A stretch of DNA of 64,000 nt from Agrilactobacillus yilanensis (GTDB lineage Bacteria > Bacillota > Bacilli > Lactobacillales > Lactobacillaceae), in contig NZ_RHOY01000013.1 in NCBI RefSeq assembly GCF_003946725.1, positions 25,174 through 89,173 on the forward strand. Reading direction: 5' to 3'. Positions 23,589 through 35,124 of the stretch are shown piece after piece; within the stretch, counting starts at the first letter, position 1, and each line of letters begins with the position of its first letter. The position numbers and the translations under genes are program-made. The notes beneath the pieces are model-generated. The model had not been told where the DNA came from. It did no database searches and saw nothing but the letters and a program-made list of their open reading frames with translations.

Positions 23589-24839
23589 TTATTTTAAGGC
23601 TTTGGCCCCAATGTCATGACGATAAATCAGTGGTGCCGCAATCCGTTGATCAATAAAGTCATAAAGCACTTTTTGACAGTCCGCAATAGTTTCTTGCGTC
23701 GTGGCCAACATCAAAACACGACCGCCACTACTCACAAGTTGATGGTCTTTTTCAGTAACGCCAGCATAAGTGATCTGAATGCCTTGATCATTAGTCAAAT
23801 CTGGAATCAAAATACCTTTTTGTGGCTGTTTTGGATAGCCCTCTGCGGCCACAACAACCCCCAACGTATACGCGGCCGTCTGCCAAGTTACTTCTGGTTG
23901 GCGGTTGGCTAATAACGTTTGAATCAAAGTATAAAAATCACTCTTTAATCTAGGCAACAAAATCTGTGTTTCAGGATCTCCTAAACGCATATTGTACTCG
24001 ATCACCCGTAAGCCCGCACTCGTCAGTACTAAGCCCACATAAATCACACCGGAACAATTTAACCCGTCTTCTAATAAACCGGCCACTGTCGGCTGCATAA
24101 TTTCTCGATAAGCCTGCTCTGCTAAATCTTTAGGCATTTGTGGCAAAGGACTGTATGCCCCCATGCCGCCGGTGTTCGGTCCTAAATCTTGATCTAACAG
24201 CCGTTTATGATCTTGGGACAATGGCAATGGCACAATTTTATCTTGATTCACAAAACACATATAAGAAAACTCTTGGCCTACCAAATAATCTTCAATCACC
24301 ACTGTTTGCTGAGGATTGCGGTCATAAAGTGCTTGAATAATATTTTGTGCTTCCGTTCGGGTTTTGGCAATAGCCACCCCTTTGCCTGCCGCCAAACCAT
24401 CTACTTTAATCACAATTGGTGTTGGCTGTTGAACTACAAAACTTAAGGCTTGAACACTATCGTGGAAAGTTTCAGAACTTGCAGTAGGAATATCATGCCG
24501 CTGCATAAAGTCTTTGGCAAAAGACTTTGAACTTTCTAATTGCGCGCTGGCTTTTTTAGGCCCAAAAATAACTAGCCCTGCCGCCTGAAAAGCATCTACA
24601 ATTCCTTTACTTAAAGGTACTTCTGGCCCCACAAAAGTCAAATCAATCGCCTGTTCTTGCGCAAATTCAATTAATGCGTCAAAGGCCATTTCTGAAATGG
24701 GCACTTGTGTAATGCCATCTAAAGCCATACCAGGATTACCCGGTGCACAATAAACCGTTGTTACTTGTGGACTTTTTTGAAATTTCTTACAAATTGCATG
24801 TTCTCGGCCGCCAGAACCAATCACCAATACTTGCGCCAT
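23589..24839 (-). CDS. purD: Phosphoribosylamine-glycine ligase
   Basis: 416 residues from ATG 24839 behind GGAGG. N-terminal VLVIGSGGREHA, then an ATP-grasp domain with KVDGLAAGKGV and the metal/ATP-binding VIEYNMRLGDPETQ. It couples 5-phosphoribosylamine to glycine, the second step of purine synthesis. Last gene of the eleven-gene operon, ending at the shared terminator with fbp. Confidence 0.97.
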   Translation of the reverse strand: MAQVLVIGSGGREHAICKKFQKSPQVTTVYCAPGNPGMALDGITQVPISEMAFDALIEFAQEQAIDLTFVGPEVPLSKGIVDAFQAAGLVIFGPKKASAQLESSKSFAKDFMQRHDIPTASSETFHDSVQALSFVVQQPTPIVIKVDGLAAGKGVAIAKTRTEAQNIIQALYDRNPQQTVVIEDYLVGQEFSYMCFVNQDKIVPLPLSQDHKRLLDQDLGPNTGGMGAYSPLPQMPKDLAEQAYREIMQPTVAGLLEDGLNCSGVIYVGLVLTSAGLRVIEYNMRLGDPETQILLPRLKSDFYTLIQTLLANRQPEVTWQTAAYTLGVVVAAEGYPKQPQKGILIPDLTNDQGIQITYAGVTEKDHQLVSSGGRVLMLATTQETIADCQKVLYDFIDQRIAAPLIYRHDIGAKALK

Positions 24840-24855
24840 AACAAACCTCCATGAA

Positions 24856-26391
24856 TTAATGCTTAAAGTGTCGAACACCGGTGAAGACAAGCGCTACGCC
24901 CAGCTCATCTGCTTTTTTAATGGAATCTTTATCTTTAATACTACCACCAGGTTCTACAATAGCGGTAATACCATGCTCAGCAGCATAAGCCACACTATCA
25001 TCCATTGGGAAAAAGGCATCTGATGCCAAAATTGCATTTTTAAATTCAGGCTTACTTTGTGCTTTTTCAATGGCAATTTTTACCGAATCAATTCGATTTT
25101 GTTGCCCCGCACCAACCCCTAATGTCCGATCCGCCGTGGTCACCACAATCGCGTTACTCTTGACGTGTTTGACCACAGTTTGGCCAAAACGTAGTGCCGC
25201 TAACTGCTCAGGTGTCGGTTGTTTTTGACTCACGACTTCAAAGTCTGCAACGGTTTCTGAAGTTTGATCCCCAGTTTGAATCAAAGCACCACCCATAACC
25301 GCAGTGACTTCACGATCAGCGGCTGATTTAGCCTGCGTAAAGTCTAACGTCAATAAGCGTAGATTTTTTTTCTTTGTTTCTAAAATTTCTAAAGCTTCTT
25401 TAGAAAAACTTGGCGCAATAATAATTTCTAGGAAAATCCCATGCATTTTTTCAGCAGTTGCCGCATCTACTTCCCGATTTAAGGCAACAATACCGCCAAA
25501 AATTGAAATAGGGTCAGAATCATAAGCCTTTTGCCAAGCAGCTAACAAATCAGATCCTTGACCAATACCACAAGGATTCATATGTTTTAAGGCAACAACA
25601 GCTGGTTGATCTGTAAATTCGGCAATAATCTGTAAGGCAGCATTGGCATCTCTTAAATTATTATAAGATAGTTCTTTGCCGTGCAATTGTGTCGCATTAG
25701 CTAAAGAATAAGGTTGTGCTAAGGGATCTACATAAAAAGCGGCTTGCTGGTGACTATTCTCGCCATAACGCAAGCTTTGCCGTTTTTCGTAAGTCAATGT
25801 TAATTTCTCTGGTTCCGGATCAGTCGTGAAATATTGGGCAATCAAGGCATCATAGGCTGCGGTGTGCCGAAAGACCTTAGCGGCCAACTGCAAGCGAAAC
25901 TCTGGTGTAGCGGTTTGTGTCTGCAAAGCTTCAATGACAGCTTCATAATCTTTAGGATCCACTACTGGTAATACCGCTGCAAAATTTTTAGCAGCAGAAC
26001 GTAACATAGACGGCCCGCCAATATCAATATTTTCAATGGCTTCAGCTTGTGTTACGCCAGGTTTTTCAATGGTTTCTTTAAAAGGGTACAAATTAACACA
26101 AACAAGGTCAATCGTTTCAATGCCTTGTTCGGCCAACATCTGCATATGCGTTGGATTATCGCGTTTGGCTAACAACGCCCCATGAACTGCGGGGTGTAAC
26201 GTCTTAACCCGGCCGTCCAGCATTTCTGGAAAATGCGTAATTGTTTCAATACTTTTCACCGGGATATCTGCAGCTGCTAAAGCTTTCAGCGTCCCTCCCG
26301 TAGAAATTAATTCAAAGTCTAAAGCCACTAATTTTTGGGCAAATTCAACCAGTCCTGTTTTATCTGAGACGCTCAACAAAGCTCTTTTCAA
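24856..26391 (-). CDS. purH: Bifunctional AICAR transformylase/IMP cyclohydrolase
   Basis: 511 residues; TTG start behind AGGGG, three bases after purN. The N-terminal MGS-like cyclohydrolase domain (residues 1-about 145) has [15 protein letters not shown] and STGGT; the C-terminal transformylase domain carries [14 protein letters not shown] and the catalytic K-H pair in [10 protein letters not shown]. It performs the last two steps to IMP. Confidence 0.97.
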   Translation of the reverse strand: MKRALLSVSDKTGLVEFAQKLVALDFELISTGGTLKALAAADIPVKSIETITHFPEMLDGRVKTLHPAVHGALLAKRDNPTHMQMLAEQGIETIDLVCVNLYPFKETIEKPGVTQAEAIENIDIGGPSMLRSAAKNFAAVLPVVDPKDYEAVIEALQTQTATPEFRLQLAAKVFRHTAAYDALIAQYFTTDPEPEKLTLTYEKRQSLRYGENSHQQAAFYVDPLAQPYSLANATQLHGKELSYNNLRDANAALQIIAEFTDQPAVVALKHMNPCGIGQGSDLLAAWQKAYDSDPISIFGGIVALNREVDAATAEKMHGIFLEIIIAPSFSKEALEILETKKKNLRLLTLDFTQAKSAADREVTAVMGGALIQTGDQTSETVADFEVVSQKQPTPEQLAALRFGQTVVKHVKSNAIVVTTADRTLGVGAGQQNRIDSVKIAIEKAQSKPEFKNAILASDAFFPMDDSVAYAAEHGITAIVEPGGSIKDKDSIKKADELGVALVFTGVRHFKH

Positions 26392-26393
26392 AA

Positions 26394-26969
26394 TTATAAG
26401 TCCCCTTTTTTTATTAAATCTGCCAAAACTGCTGGATATAACTGATGTTCCGTTTCATGAATCCGAGCTTCCAACGTTGCCAGTGTATCCTCCGCCAAAA
26501 TCGGAACCGCCTTTTGGGCAATAATTGGCCCAGAATCTACCGCCGCATCAATATAATGAACGGTGACCCCCGTCGTCTTAACCCCAGCCTTAAAGGCATC
26601 TTCAATGCCATGTGCCCCGGGGAAATTCGGCAATAGCGCCGGATGAATATTCAAAATTTTATTGGTATAGGCCCCTAATAAAGTCGGTCCGATGATGCGC
26701 ATATACCCGGCTAACAAAATTGCCGTCACTTCAGCTTTGGCCAATTGATCTAAAATTGCTTGTTCTGCAGCCGCTTTATTAGGATAAGCTTTAAAATTAA
26801 TCACAAAAATTGGTACCTTTAGTTCAGCTGCCCGCTGTAAAACTTGGGCATCTTCATGGTCACAAACCAAAAGGCTCACGGTCACCGGCAAGTGCTGCTG
26901 TTGAATGGCTTTAGTGAGCGCTACAAAATTCGTCCCGGTTCCAGAAGCAAAAATTGCAATTTTTTTCAT
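26394..26969 (-). CDS. purN: Phosphoribosylglycinamide formyltransferase
   Basis: 191 residues. Motifs: FASGTGTNF (phosphate binding), the catalytic [15 protein letters not shown] (Asn/His) and [15 protein letters not shown] (catalytic Asp). It formylates GAR using 10-formyl-THF. The ATG overlaps the purM stop (TAATG), so translation is coupled. Confidence 0.97.
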   Translation of the reverse strand: MKKIAIFASGTGTNFVALTKAIQQQHLPVTVSLLVCDHEDAQVLQRAAELKVPIFVINFKAYPNKAAAEQAILDQLAKAEVTAILLAGYMRIIGPTLLGAYTNKILNIHPALLPNFPGAHGIEDAFKAGVKTTGVTVHYIDAAVDSGPIIAQKAVPILAEDTLATLEARIHETEHQLYPAVLADLIKKGDL

Positions 26970-28015
26970 TATACCGTTGCCGCCCCCACAAACTCAACTG
27001 CCGCCTTTGTCCGGGGTACTACTTTACCCAACGTTACATAAGCTTCTTGAGCCATCTTTAATGTTTCTTCCACCGTTTTAACTTGTGCTGCCGGTACAAT
27101 TAAGACCATCCCAATACCTAAGTTAAACGTCTGCAGCATATCTTGAGTACTTAATTCACCAAGCGATTGCAGCCATTTAAAAATAGGTGGGACTGTCCAA
27201 GCCGTCCAATCAATTTGTGCCGCTAACGTTTCGGGTAAACTCCGCGGTAGATTTTCAACTAAGCCGCCGCCAGTAATATGGGCCGCGCCGCTTAGGCATT
27301 TTTGTGTCAGTAATGGTTTTAATGCTGCTGTATAAATTCGAGTTGGTGTTAATAAAGCTGTCTTTAACGGTTGCTTTAATTCTGGAATCACAGCATCTAA
27401 TTTAAAATCGTGGCTTTTAAACAGAATCTGTCTTACTAATGAAAAACCGTTGGAATGCAGGCCGCTGCTAGGTAGACCAATTAATACATCCCCAGCTTGC
27501 ACTTTATCCGGTGAGAATAAATCTGCCTTATCGGCCAAACCTACAGCAAAGCCGGCCAAATCATAATGTCCCTTTGCATACATATCCGGCATTTCAGCCG
27601 TTTCACCGCCAATTAACGCTAATTGTCCTTTTTGACAGCCCCGCTGAACACCACCAACAATTTTGGCAATTTCATCAGGATCCACATGATGAATGCCTAA
27701 ATAATCTAAGAAATATAACGGCAAAGCGCCTTGAGCCAAAATATCGTTGACGCACATAGCCACCAAATCTTCCCCAACAGTACCGGATTCTTGAGCTTGA
27801 ATCCCAATTAAGAGTTTTGTCCCTACCCCATCCGTTCCAGAAACCAAAACGGGCTGTTTTAGCTGTGTTGGCAGTTCATACAACGCCCCAAAGCCACCAA
27901 TGCCGCTTAAGACATGGGGGTCTTTTTGCTGCGCCGTCATATCGGCAATTTTTGCAGCGGCTTGTTCTCCAGCAAATATATCTACGCCGGCCGCCTTATA
28001 CGCATCTTTACCCAC
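26969..28015 (-). CDS. purM: Phosphoribosylformylglycinamidine cyclo-ligase
   Basis: 348 residues from GTG 28015 behind AGGAGG. AIR synthetase motifs: GIGGFGALYELP, GTDGVGTKLLIG, CVNDILAQGA, GGETAEMPDMY and HITGGGLVENLPR. ATP-dependent ring closure of FGAM to AIR. It begins two bases after purF. Confidence 0.97.
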   Translation of the reverse strand: MGKDAYKAAGVDIFAGEQAAAKIADMTAQQKDPHVLSGIGGFGALYELPTQLKQPVLVSGTDGVGTKLLIGIQAQESGTVGEDLVAMCVNDILAQGALPLYFLDYLGIHHVDPDEIAKIVGGVQRGCQKGQLALIGGETAEMPDMYAKGHYDLAGFAVGLADKADLFSPDKVQAGDVLIGLPSSGLHSNGFSLVRQILFKSHDFKLDAVIPELKQPLKTALLTPTRIYTAALKPLLTQKCLSGAAHITGGGLVENLPRSLPETLAAQIDWTAWTVPPIFKWLQSLGELSTQDMLQTFNLGIGMVLIVPAAQVKTVEETLKMAQEAYVTLGKVVPRTKAAVEFVGAATV

Positions 28016-28017
28016 GG

Positions 28018-29469
28018 TTAAACCTCCTGTTTTCGTGATTCATGCAGTCGTTTTAATTCAGCTTGTAGTTCACTTTCAAAATCATACAGCGGTGTTGGAT
28101 AATCACCATTAAAATAGGCCACACATAAGCCGCCATTGGGTGCTTTTGTTTTTAGACCAATGGCTTTGATCAAACTCGCCACACTCAAAAAACCTAATGA
28201 ATTGGACCCAAAAAACTGATTCATTTCCGCAATATTTTTATGTGCCGCAATTAATTCATCAGTTGTCTGGATATCAATCCCGTAATAACAAGGAAACTTC
28301 AGTGCTGGTGAAGCAATCCGTAAATGCACTTCTTTAGCCCCGGCTTCTAATAATAAGCGGACAATATATTTACTGGTGGTGCCCCGGACAATTGAATCAT
28401 CTACTAAAACGACTTTTTTGCCGGCAACAACGCCCTTAACTGGTGATAATTTCATCCGCACACTGCGTTCTCGCATATCTTGATTGGGTTGAATAAACGT
28501 CCGGGCAATATATTGATTTTTCACTAAGCCCATTTCATAAGGAATCCCACTGGCTTCCGCATAACCCGAAGCTGCTGATAATGAAGAATTCGGCACCCCT
28601 ACAACAATATCCGCCTCAACAGGCTGCTCTTTGGCCAATAGCCGGCCCATTTCTTTGCGGGCATTATGGACATTAACGCCATGAATATCTGAATCCGGCC
28701 GTGCAAAATAAATATATTCCATGGAACAGATCGCTAGTTGTGTATCTTTAGTGTAATAATCTACTTTAAACCCGTCATCGTCAATAATAATCAATTCGCC
28801 TGGCTGAATATCCCGAATAAATTCAGCGCCTACTGAATTTAAAGCACACGTTTCGCTGGCCACCACATAGGCGCCTGTTTTCATCTGTCCCAGCGCTAAC
28901 GGCCGCAGTCCATTGGGATCCACAGCCGCATAAAGCTTATCTTCGGTCATTAATAAAAAGGCAAAGCCACCTTTAACCGTCCGCAAAGATTCTTTTAGTT
29001 TATCCAAAAAATCAGTATGGGATGAACGACGCAATAAATGAATCAAAATTTCAGTATCTGAAGTGGTATGGAAAATAGCCCCTTCGTTTTCTAAACGCTG
29101 CTTTAGGCTATGGGCATTGGTTAAATTACCATTATGCGCTAAAGACATATCCCCATCGGTAAAATGAAACATCAATGGCTGAATATTGTCTAATGTCTTA
29201 TTGCCAGCCGTACTGTAACGCACATGACCAATCGCCGCCGTCCCGGGTAATTCTTCCAGCCGCTTAGGGTCTTGAAAAACTTTGCTTAATAAGCCCAGCC
29301 CTCGGATATTGGTTAAACAACCACTGTCATTTGCGGTAATACCCGCACCTTCTTGCCCCCGGTGTTGTAAACTGTGGAGGCCATAATAAGTGATGTTGCT
29401 GGCTTGAGGCTGTCCCCAAATACCAAAAACACCACATTCTTCATTTAAACTTTTTACTTCATTAGGCAT
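28018..29469 (-). CDS. purF: Amidophosphoribosyltransferase
   Basis: 483 residues from ATG 29469 behind GGGAGG; the start lies inside the 3' end of purL (16-base overlap). A short propeptide [11 protein letters not shown] precedes CGVFG, where the Cys becomes the N-terminal nucleophile of the glutaminase after cleavage. The PRPP loop [18 protein letters not shown] is clear. The Cys residues near the C-terminus match Bacillus-type Fe-S cluster positions only in part; I cannot confirm the cluster. First step of purine synthesis. Confidence 0.97.
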   Translation of the reverse strand: MPNEVKSLNEECGVFGIWGQPQASNITYYGLHSLQHRGQEGAGITANDSGCLTNIRGLGLLSKVFQDPKRLEELPGTAAIGHVRYSTAGNKTLDNIQPLMFHFTDGDMSLAHNGNLTNAHSLKQRLENEGAIFHTTSDTEILIHLLRRSSHTDFLDKLKESLRTVKGGFAFLLMTEDKLYAAVDPNGLRPLALGQMKTGAYVVASETCALNSVGAEFIRDIQPGELIIIDDDGFKVDYYTKDTQLAICSMEYIYFARPDSDIHGVNVHNARKEMGRLLAKEQPVEADIVVGVPNSSLSAASGYAEASGIPYEMGLVKNQYIARTFIQPNQDMRERSVRMKLSPVKGVVAGKKVVLVDDSIVRGTTSKYIVRLLLEAGAKEVHLRIASPALKFPCYYGIDIQTTDELIAAHKNIAEMNQFFGSNSLGFLSVASLIKAIGLKTKAPNGGLCVAYFNGDYPTPLYDFESELQAELKRLHESRKQEV

Positions 29470-31682
29470 GGAATGGTAGCCTCCCAAATTTCTTTGGCCT
29501 TAGTTAAATCAATAGTGGTTGTCGCTTGTTCATGGGTTAATTGAATTTCAGGCTGTGCCAAAACTTGGCCTAACAATTGCGCTTTGGTACCCATCGCTGT
29601 TTCAAATGCAACTTGATCTTTTGGCGCAACAGTCACGATAAATCGAGATTGGGTTTCAGAAAACAGCCAGCTTAAATCTTGGGACCATTGAATCGCTGCC
29701 CCTAAATTTGCTTTAGAATTAAAACTGCTTTCAGCTAATGCAGTTAAAAAACCGCCTTTAGAAATATCATGGACACTTTGGGTTAAACCGGCTTGAATTG
29801 TTTTTAGCATCAAGTCTTGATTGGCTTTTTCAACCTCAAGATCAAAGTCAAATAGTTGGCCGCTAATGGCACCAGCTTGCATTTTTTGAATCTCAGAGCC
29901 ATTAAAACTAGCTGCCGTCGTGCCAACAAGATAAATCAAATCATCAGCATTTTTAAAAGCCAATGTCTGAATATCTTTAGTATCTTTGATTAGGCCCACC
30001 ATACCGACAACCGGTGTCGGATAAATTGCTTGGCCGTTTGTTTCATTGTATAAAGAAACATTCCCAGAAATCACCGGTGTATCTAAAGCTTTACAAGCAT
30101 CCGTCAAGCCTAAGCCAGAAGTTTCTAAATCATAAAAATGTTCTGGTTTTTCTGGATTGCCATAGTTTAAGCAGTCCGTCATCGCCAGCGGTTTGGCACC
30201 AGCAGCGACTAAATTTCTAGCTGCTTCAGAGACCGCAATTGCCCCGCCTTGTCTTGGATCCAAATAAATATAGCGGGCATTGCCGTCCATTGTCATCGCT
30301 AAAGCTTTTTTAGTGCCGCGAATTCGTAAAACAGCCGCATCACTACCAGGTTTAACGACTGTATTTGTCCGAACCTGCGTATCGTAAGTTTCATAAATTG
30401 ATTTTTTAGACGCAATTGTTGGCTGAGCTAATAATTGATAAAAAACCGCCGGTAAATCCGTTACATCGGGTTGGAATTGAGTAGCTTTTGGCTGTTTTAA
30501 CCGTTCTGGCAACTGTTTTGGCCGATGATAAACCGGTGCGTCACTAGCCAAAGCATCTGCTGGGACATCCGTGACTAATTGCCCGTGATGATAGAGCCGA
30601 TATTGCTTAGATTCAGTGACATGGCCAATTTTGACCGCATCTAAGTTATAACGGGCAAAGACATCAAAAATTTCTTGTTCATAGCCTTTGTTTACACAGA
30701 GCAGCATCCGTTCTTGAGATTCAGATAACATCATTTCATAAGGCGTCATCTGACTTTCACGTACCGGCACTTTGTCCAAATCCAAAACCATCCCGGTCCC
30801 AGCTTTTGAAGCCATTTCAGCAGAAGAAGACACTAAACCGGCGGCGCCCATATCTTGGATCCCCACCAATGCTGTTTTATGTTCCCGAACCACTTCAATA
30901 CAAGCATCCATCAATAATTTTTCCATAAATGGATCCCCTACTTGAACCGCAGAACGATCACTTTCATTGTCATCACTGAATTCTTCGGATGCAAAAGTTG
31001 CCCCATGAATACCATCCCGGCCCGTTTTTGCACCAACATAGATGATACTGTTGTCAAAGCCTTTTGCTTGCCCAACTTGCATATCTTTTTGATCTAAAAT
31101 ACCAACACACATGGCATTTACTAACGGATTACCTTCATAAGTAGTATCAAAACTTGTTTCGCCACCAACAGTTGGTAGCCCAATACAATTGCCATAATCA
31201 GCAATCCCTTTGACCACTTGTGAAACTAAATATTTTGTTTTTGCATTATCTAATTCTCCAAAACGCAAACTATCCAAAACGGCGATAGGCTGGGCACCCA
31301 TTGAAAAAATATCCCGGATGATCCCGCCAACCCCAGTAGCAGCCCCTTCATAAGGCTCTACTGCAGAAGGATGATTATGACTTTCAGCTTTAAAAACGAC
31401 TGCCTGTCCATCACCGATATTTACGATCCCGGCCCCTTCACCAGGACCTTGCAATACTTGTTTACCAGTCGTGTGGAATTGTTTTAAAACTGGTTTTGAA
31501 TTTTTATAAGAACAGTGTTCACTCCACATAACCGCAAATAAGCCGGTTTCAGTATAGTTGGGCAACCGTTTTAAAATCTGACAAGCCCGTTGATATTCTT
31601 CTTCAGTCATACTCCAAGCAAGATAAGGTTTTTGGTCACGAATTTCTTCGGGTGTCAATTCTGATTTTGTCAGCTCAGTCAT
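29454..31682 (-). CDS. purL: Phosphoribosylformylglycinamidine synthase, large subunit
   Basis: 742 residues from ATG 31682 behind AAAGGAGA, the size of the small (Bacillus-type) PurL that works with separate PurS and PurQ. Motifs: [47 protein letters not shown], and [17 protein letters not shown] in the second half. It converts FGAR to FGAM with ATP and PurQ-derived ammonia. Confidence 0.97.
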   Translation of the reverse strand: MTELTKSELTPEEIRDQKPYLAWSMTEEEYQRACQILKRLPNYTETGLFAVMWSEHCSYKNSKPVLKQFHTTGKQVLQGPGEGAGIVNIGDGQAVVFKAESHNHPSAVEPYEGAATGVGGIIRDIFSMGAQPIAVLDSLRFGELDNAKTKYLVSQVVKGIADYGNCIGLPTVGGETSFDTTYEGNPLVNAMCVGILDQKDMQVGQAKGFDNSIIYVGAKTGRDGIHGATFASEEFSDDNESDRSAVQVGDPFMEKLLMDACIEVVREHKTALVGIQDMGAAGLVSSSAEMASKAGTGMVLDLDKVPVRESQMTPYEMMLSESQERMLLCVNKGYEQEIFDVFARYNLDAVKIGHVTESKQYRLYHHGQLVTDVPADALASDAPVYHRPKQLPERLKQPKATQFQPDVTDLPAVFYQLLAQPTIASKKSIYETYDTQVRTNTVVKPGSDAAVLRIRGTKKALAMTMDGNARYIYLDPRQGGAIAVSEAARNLVAAGAKPLAMTDCLNYGNPEKPEHFYDLETSGLGLTDACKALDTPVISGNVSLYNETNGQAIYPTPVVGMVGLIKDTKDIQTLAFKNADDLIYLVGTTAASFNGSEIQKMQAGAISGQLFDFDLEVEKANQDLMLKTIQAGLTQSVHDISKGGFLTALAESSFNSKANLGAAIQWSQDLSWLFSETQSRFIVTVAPKDQVAFETAMGTKAQLLGQVLAQPEIQLTHEQATTTIDLTKAKEIWEATIPCLMK

Positions 31683-31695
31683 TTTAAATTCTCCT

Positions 31696-32361
31696 TTATT
31701 GACGTACTTTAGCAGCCATTGATTCAAATAATGGCAAACCATCCGTATTGCCTAACAGCCACTCTACAGCACGTTCTGGATGTGGCATCATCCCCAAGAC
31801 ATTGCCCGCTTCATTCGTAATGCCCGCAATATCTGCCACACTACCATTGGGATTATCTTGATACGTGAATACAATCTGATGATTCGCCTTTAATTGTGCC
31901 AAAGTCGCTTCATCACAGTAATAATTACCTTCACCATGGGCAATCGGCAGACGAATCTCCGTGTTTTGTCCATAAGCAGATGTAAAGGCCGTTTGCGTAT
32001 TTTCAATTTTTAAAGGGGCATCTTTACAAATAAAATTCAGTGTCTTGTTCTCCCGCAAAGCACCTGGTAACAGGCCGGCTTCCGTTAAAATTTGAAAGCC
32101 ATTACAAACGCCTAAAACTAAGCCACCGTTATTGGCAAATTCGATAATGGCCGGCATAATCGGCGAAAAACGCGCAATGGCCCCACAGCGTAAATAGTCG
32201 CCATATGAAAAGCCGCCGGGAATTAAGACCCCATCAAAGCCAGCCAAAGTGGTAGCCGTATAAGAAACAAGTTCTGCAGTTTCACCTAATTGATCGGTCA
32301 CCGCATAATACATATCTTCATCGCAATTAGAGCCGGGGAAAACGATCACTGCAAAGCGCAT
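31696..32361 (-). CDS. purQ: Phosphoribosylformylglycinamidine synthase, glutaminase subunit
   Basis: 221 residues. Class I glutamine amidotransferase: oxyanion strand [16 protein letters not shown], nucleophile Cys in GVCNGFQIL, and the His-x-Glu of [10 protein letters not shown]. Supplies ammonia to PurL. Its ATG overlaps the purS stop (TAATG). Confidence 0.97.
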   Translation of the reverse strand: MRFAVIVFPGSNCDEDMYYAVTDQLGETAELVSYTATTLAGFDGVLIPGGFSYGDYLRCGAIARFSPIMPAIIEFANNGGLVLGVCNGFQILTEAGLLPGALRENKTLNFICKDAPLKIENTQTAFTSAYGQNTEIRLPIAHGEGNYYCDEATLAQLKANHQIVFTYQDNPNGSVADIAGITNEAGNVLGMMPHPERAVEWLLGNTDGLPLFESMAAKVRQ

Positions 32362-32615
32362 TATTGAACCTCCAATGCTTCAATCTCATAACGATAAGTT
32401 TCCATATTGACGTTCACTAATAATTGATCACAGATTGCTTGCACCGTACTTTCAACAGTAGCTGCATCTGCTTCAAGTTTTAATTCAAAATACTTACCCA
32501 TCGTTACATCCGTCACAGTTTCATAGTTTAACCGGTGTAACGCCGACTTAATGGATTCACCTTTAGGATCTAAAATGGAAGGTTTATAAGTTACATAAAT
32601 TTTAGCGATGTACAT
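32361..32615 (-). CDS. purS: Phosphoribosylformylglycinamidine synthase, PurS subunit
   Basis: 84 residues, the usual PurS length: [21 protein letters not shown] at the N-terminus, and the L-x-x-L-x-Y/V pattern in the middle. The small subunit that bridges PurL and PurQ. Overlaps the end of purC by 14 bases. Confidence 0.95.
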   Translation of the reverse strand: MYIAKIYVTYKPSILDPKGESIKSALHRLNYETVTDVTMGKYFELKLEADAATVESTVQAICDQLLVNVNMETYRYEIEALEVQ

Positions 32616-33333
32616 CAGCGTTCTCCTTATCTTGGATGCGTTTTAAGACCTCTTCATAAGCTGGGATCAAATCGCCCAACCCTTTACGGAAAATATCTTT
32701 GTCTAATGACATATGGGTTGTCTGATCCACTAAACGGGCAGTATCTGGTGAAATTTCATCCGCCAGCAAAATTTGATTATTTTCATCTAGACCAAATTCC
32801 AATTTAAAATCAACTAACGTCAGCTTTAAGGCTTTAAAAAATGGAATTAACGCTTCATTGACTTGTAAAGCTTTAGCTTTTAATTCTGCAATCTGTTCTG
32901 CTGATGCAATCTTTAAAGCAATAATTTGCGCATCATTGATGAAAGGATCATCTAAGGCGTCACTCTTGTAATAAAATTCCACAATTGGGGCTTCAAAGCG
33001 CATCAAGTGGGGCACATCAAATTTTGTTTCAAAATGGCCAGATGCTAAATTGCGAACAACCACTTCTAAAGGAATAATTTTGACTTTTTTTAATAATTGC
33101 TCGGTTTCAGAAATTTGGTCTACAAAATGTGAGGCAATACCTTGTGTTTTTAAGTAACCAAAAATATGACTGGTGATTTGATTGTTTAAAGCACCTTTAT
33201 GATCAATTTCAACTTTCTTCTTACCATTTAACGCAGTGGCTTGATCAATATATTCTGCTAACACTAAGTTAGGATCGTCCGTTGCGTACATCTTTTTAGC
33301 TTTGCCTTCGTAAAGTAGTCCTCTTTTATTCAA
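32602..33333 (-). CDS. purC: SAICAR synthetase
   Basis: 243 residues from TTG 33333 behind AGGAGG. Motifs: LLYEGKAKKMYAT, the substrate-binding LEVVVRNLASGHF, and DEISPDTARL. Joins CAIR and aspartate. It overlaps purK by eight bases and is followed by purS. Confidence 0.97.
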   Translation of the reverse strand: MNKRGLLYEGKAKKMYATDDPNLVLAEYIDQATALNGKKKVEIDHKGALNNQITSHIFGYLKTQGIASHFVDQISETEQLLKKVKIIPLEVVVRNLASGHFETKFDVPHLMRFEAPIVEFYYKSDALDDPFINDAQIIALKIASAEQIAELKAKALQVNEALIPFFKALKLTLVDFKLEFGLDENNQILLADEISPDTARLVDQTTHMSLDKDIFRKGLGDLIPAYEEVLKRIQDKENADVHR

Positions 33334-34468
33334 AATAGCCCTCCTGATTTTCGAAATCTGTTGCTTCTTGGATCAATGCTGCTAAATCTGGTCCTAAAAT
33401 TGTGACATGCCCTAATTTACGCAAATCACGAATTTCGGCTTTGCCATAATCATGGAAATGCCAATTTGGCCGTTGCGCTAATGCTTGCCGCGCCCGAGAC
33501 AATTCATCCCCCAGCAAATTAAACATCACTGCTGGCTGATTTTGCTGAATTTCTGGAATAGGTAAGCCGCAAATACTACGGATATGCGCTTCAAATTGGG
33601 AAATATTACAAGCTTCAATACTATAATGCCCTGAGTTGTGAGGCCGAGGTGCCAATTCATTCACCAAAACCGTGCCCTGGGCGGTTACAAAACATTCAAT
33701 CCCTAAAACACCCGCTAAATCTAAGCCATCCGCAATAGCCATCGCAAAAACCTGTACCTTTTGGGCCACCACATCTGACAACCGGGCTGGTGCAATACTT
33801 GTTTGTAAAATATGCGCCCGATGCTGATTTTCGACTACTGGAAATACTCGAATATCTTGGTTGGCGGTTTGGGTTACCATAACTGAAACTTCTTTTTCAA
33901 AATCAACCCGGCCTTCTAAAATACATGGTGTTTGTGCATATAGGGCCGCACCGGCAGCAAAATCAGCTGGCGTATTAATATCTACTTGGCCATGACCGTC
34001 ATAGCCGCCTTCCGTTGTTTTCAAAATCGCTGGTAAGCCCACTGTTTGAACTGCTGCGGTAAAGCTTGCTGCATCGGTTACGGCTGCAAATGGCGCAGTT
34101 TTAATGCCATGATCTCGTAAAAAGTTTTTTTCATTCAGTCGATTACCAGTGATTTCTAGCAATTTCACCCCTTGCGGCAATTGCTGTTTGTTGAGCTGTG
34201 CTAAAGTTTTAGTGGAGACATTTTCAAATTCATAAGTTAAAACGTCACTTTTTTGAATCAGCGTATCCATTGCGGCTTGATCGTCATAATCTGCCACAAT
34301 TTGAAAATCACTGACTTGTCCCGCCGGTGATTGAGGCGTTGGATCCAAGACCCCGACTTTATAACCCATACTTTTAGCGCTTAAGGCCATCATCTGTCCT
34401 AACTGACCGCCACCGATGATCCCAATTGTTGCTGGCGGTAAAATTGCTGTTCGTTTAGTCAAGTGCAT
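33326..34468 (-). CDS. purK: N5-carboxyaminoimidazole ribonucleotide synthetase
   Basis: 380 residues from ATG 34468 (a GTG directly before it is also possible). ATP-grasp protein with [20 protein letters not shown] at the N-terminus, [12 protein letters not shown] and [17 protein letters not shown]. Together with PurE it carboxylates AIR. The start lies inside the end of purE. Confidence 0.97.
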   Translation of the reverse strand: MHLTKRTAILPPATIGIIGGGQLGQMMALSAKSMGYKVGVLDPTPQSPAGQVSDFQIVADYDDQAAMDTLIQKSDVLTYEFENVSTKTLAQLNKQQLPQGVKLLEITGNRLNEKNFLRDHGIKTAPFAAVTDAASFTAAVQTVGLPAILKTTEGGYDGHGQVDINTPADFAAGAALYAQTPCILEGRVDFEKEVSVMVTQTANQDIRVFPVVENQHRAHILQTSIAPARLSDVVAQKVQVFAMAIADGLDLAGVLGIECFVTAQGTVLVNELAPRPHNSGHYSIEACNISQFEAHIRSICGLPIPEIQQNQPAVMFNLLGDELSRARQALAQRPNWHFHDYGKAEIRDLRKLGHVTILGPDLAALIQEATDFENQEGYFE

Positions 34469-34940
34469 CACTGCTTTCTCTAGAGGCTTGCGCCTGTGCT
34501 GCTCTGAAGGCGGTCAAAGCATGTTGTAATGTCTGATCTTCGATAGCCAAAATTTCTGCTGCCAATAAGGCGGCATTCTTGGCGCCGGCTTCACCGATCG
34601 CCACGGTTGCTACTGGAACCCCGCCTGGCATTTGGACAATAGATAGTAAAGAATCGATCCCGTTTAATGTTCGTGTTTTAACTGGGACACCGATCACCGG
34701 TAAGGTTGTCTTAGCCGCAATCATACCTGGCAAATGTGCAGCACCGCCAGCGCCTGCAATAATGACTTTTAAGCCATTTTCACGAGCTGTTTCCGCAAAA
34801 TGAAACATTTCATCTGGCATTCGGTGGGCAGAAATCACTTGTTTCGTGTAACCGACGCCTAATGCTGTCAGTTGGTCAGCTGCCGCTTTCATTGTGCTCC
34901 AATCGGATTTTGAACCCATAACTAACGCAACGTTTTCCAC
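34455..34940 (-). CDS. purE: N5-carboxyaminoimidazole ribonucleotide mutase
   Basis: 161 residues from GTG 34940 behind [16 protein letters not shown] (substrate-binding Ser/Asp), SAHRMPD with the catalytic His, and [13 protein letters not shown]. First gene of the pur operon, with a strong promoter about 35 bases upstream. Confidence 0.97.
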   Translation of the reverse strand: MENVALVMGSKSDWSTMKAAADQLTALGVGYTKQVISAHRMPDEMFHFAETARENGLKVIIAGAGGAAHLPGMIAAKTTLPVIGVPVKTRTLNGIDSLLSIVQMPGGVPVATVAIGEAGAKNAALLAAEILAIEDQTLQHALTAFRAAQAQASRESSDALD

Positions 34941-34975
34941 TATTTTGTCTCCTTCGTTCGTTAAAATTTATCTTT

Positions 34976-35004
34976 AGTGTAACCAGCGGCATTTTAAATG
35001 TCAA
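34976..35004 (-). promoter_or_regulatory. Promoter of the purine operon
   Basis: Minus strand TTGACA (34999-35004), 17-base spacer, TACACT (34976-34981). This is the only strong promoter seen before the eleven-gene operon. Confidence 0.8.
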
Positions 35005-35037
35005 TACTAAAAACATATATTCTAATCATAATTTTAT

Positions 35038-35092
35038 TTATCGTTCGTATTTAAAGTTTTGTTTTTGTAAGGCTTACGAATTAATATAGTGT
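35038..35092. promoter_or_regulatory. Possible PurR PurBox pair
   Basis: Minus-strand AAATACGAACGAT (near 35040-35052) resembles the PurBox AWWWCCGAACWWT with two mismatches. An oppositely oriented TTACGAATTAAT lies near 35079-35090. Opposed CGAA cores upstream of the pur promoter fit the PurR arrangement in Bacillus and Lactococcus, but the match is weak. No purine riboswitch was seen. Confidence 0.35.
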
Positions 35093-35124
35093 ACAATTAA
35101 GGCATAACTATAGGAGGCCATTTG

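Noticed and set aside
35013..35124. Purine riboswitch before the pur operon
   Set aside because: The purE leader is too short and no conserved aptamer sequence is visible.
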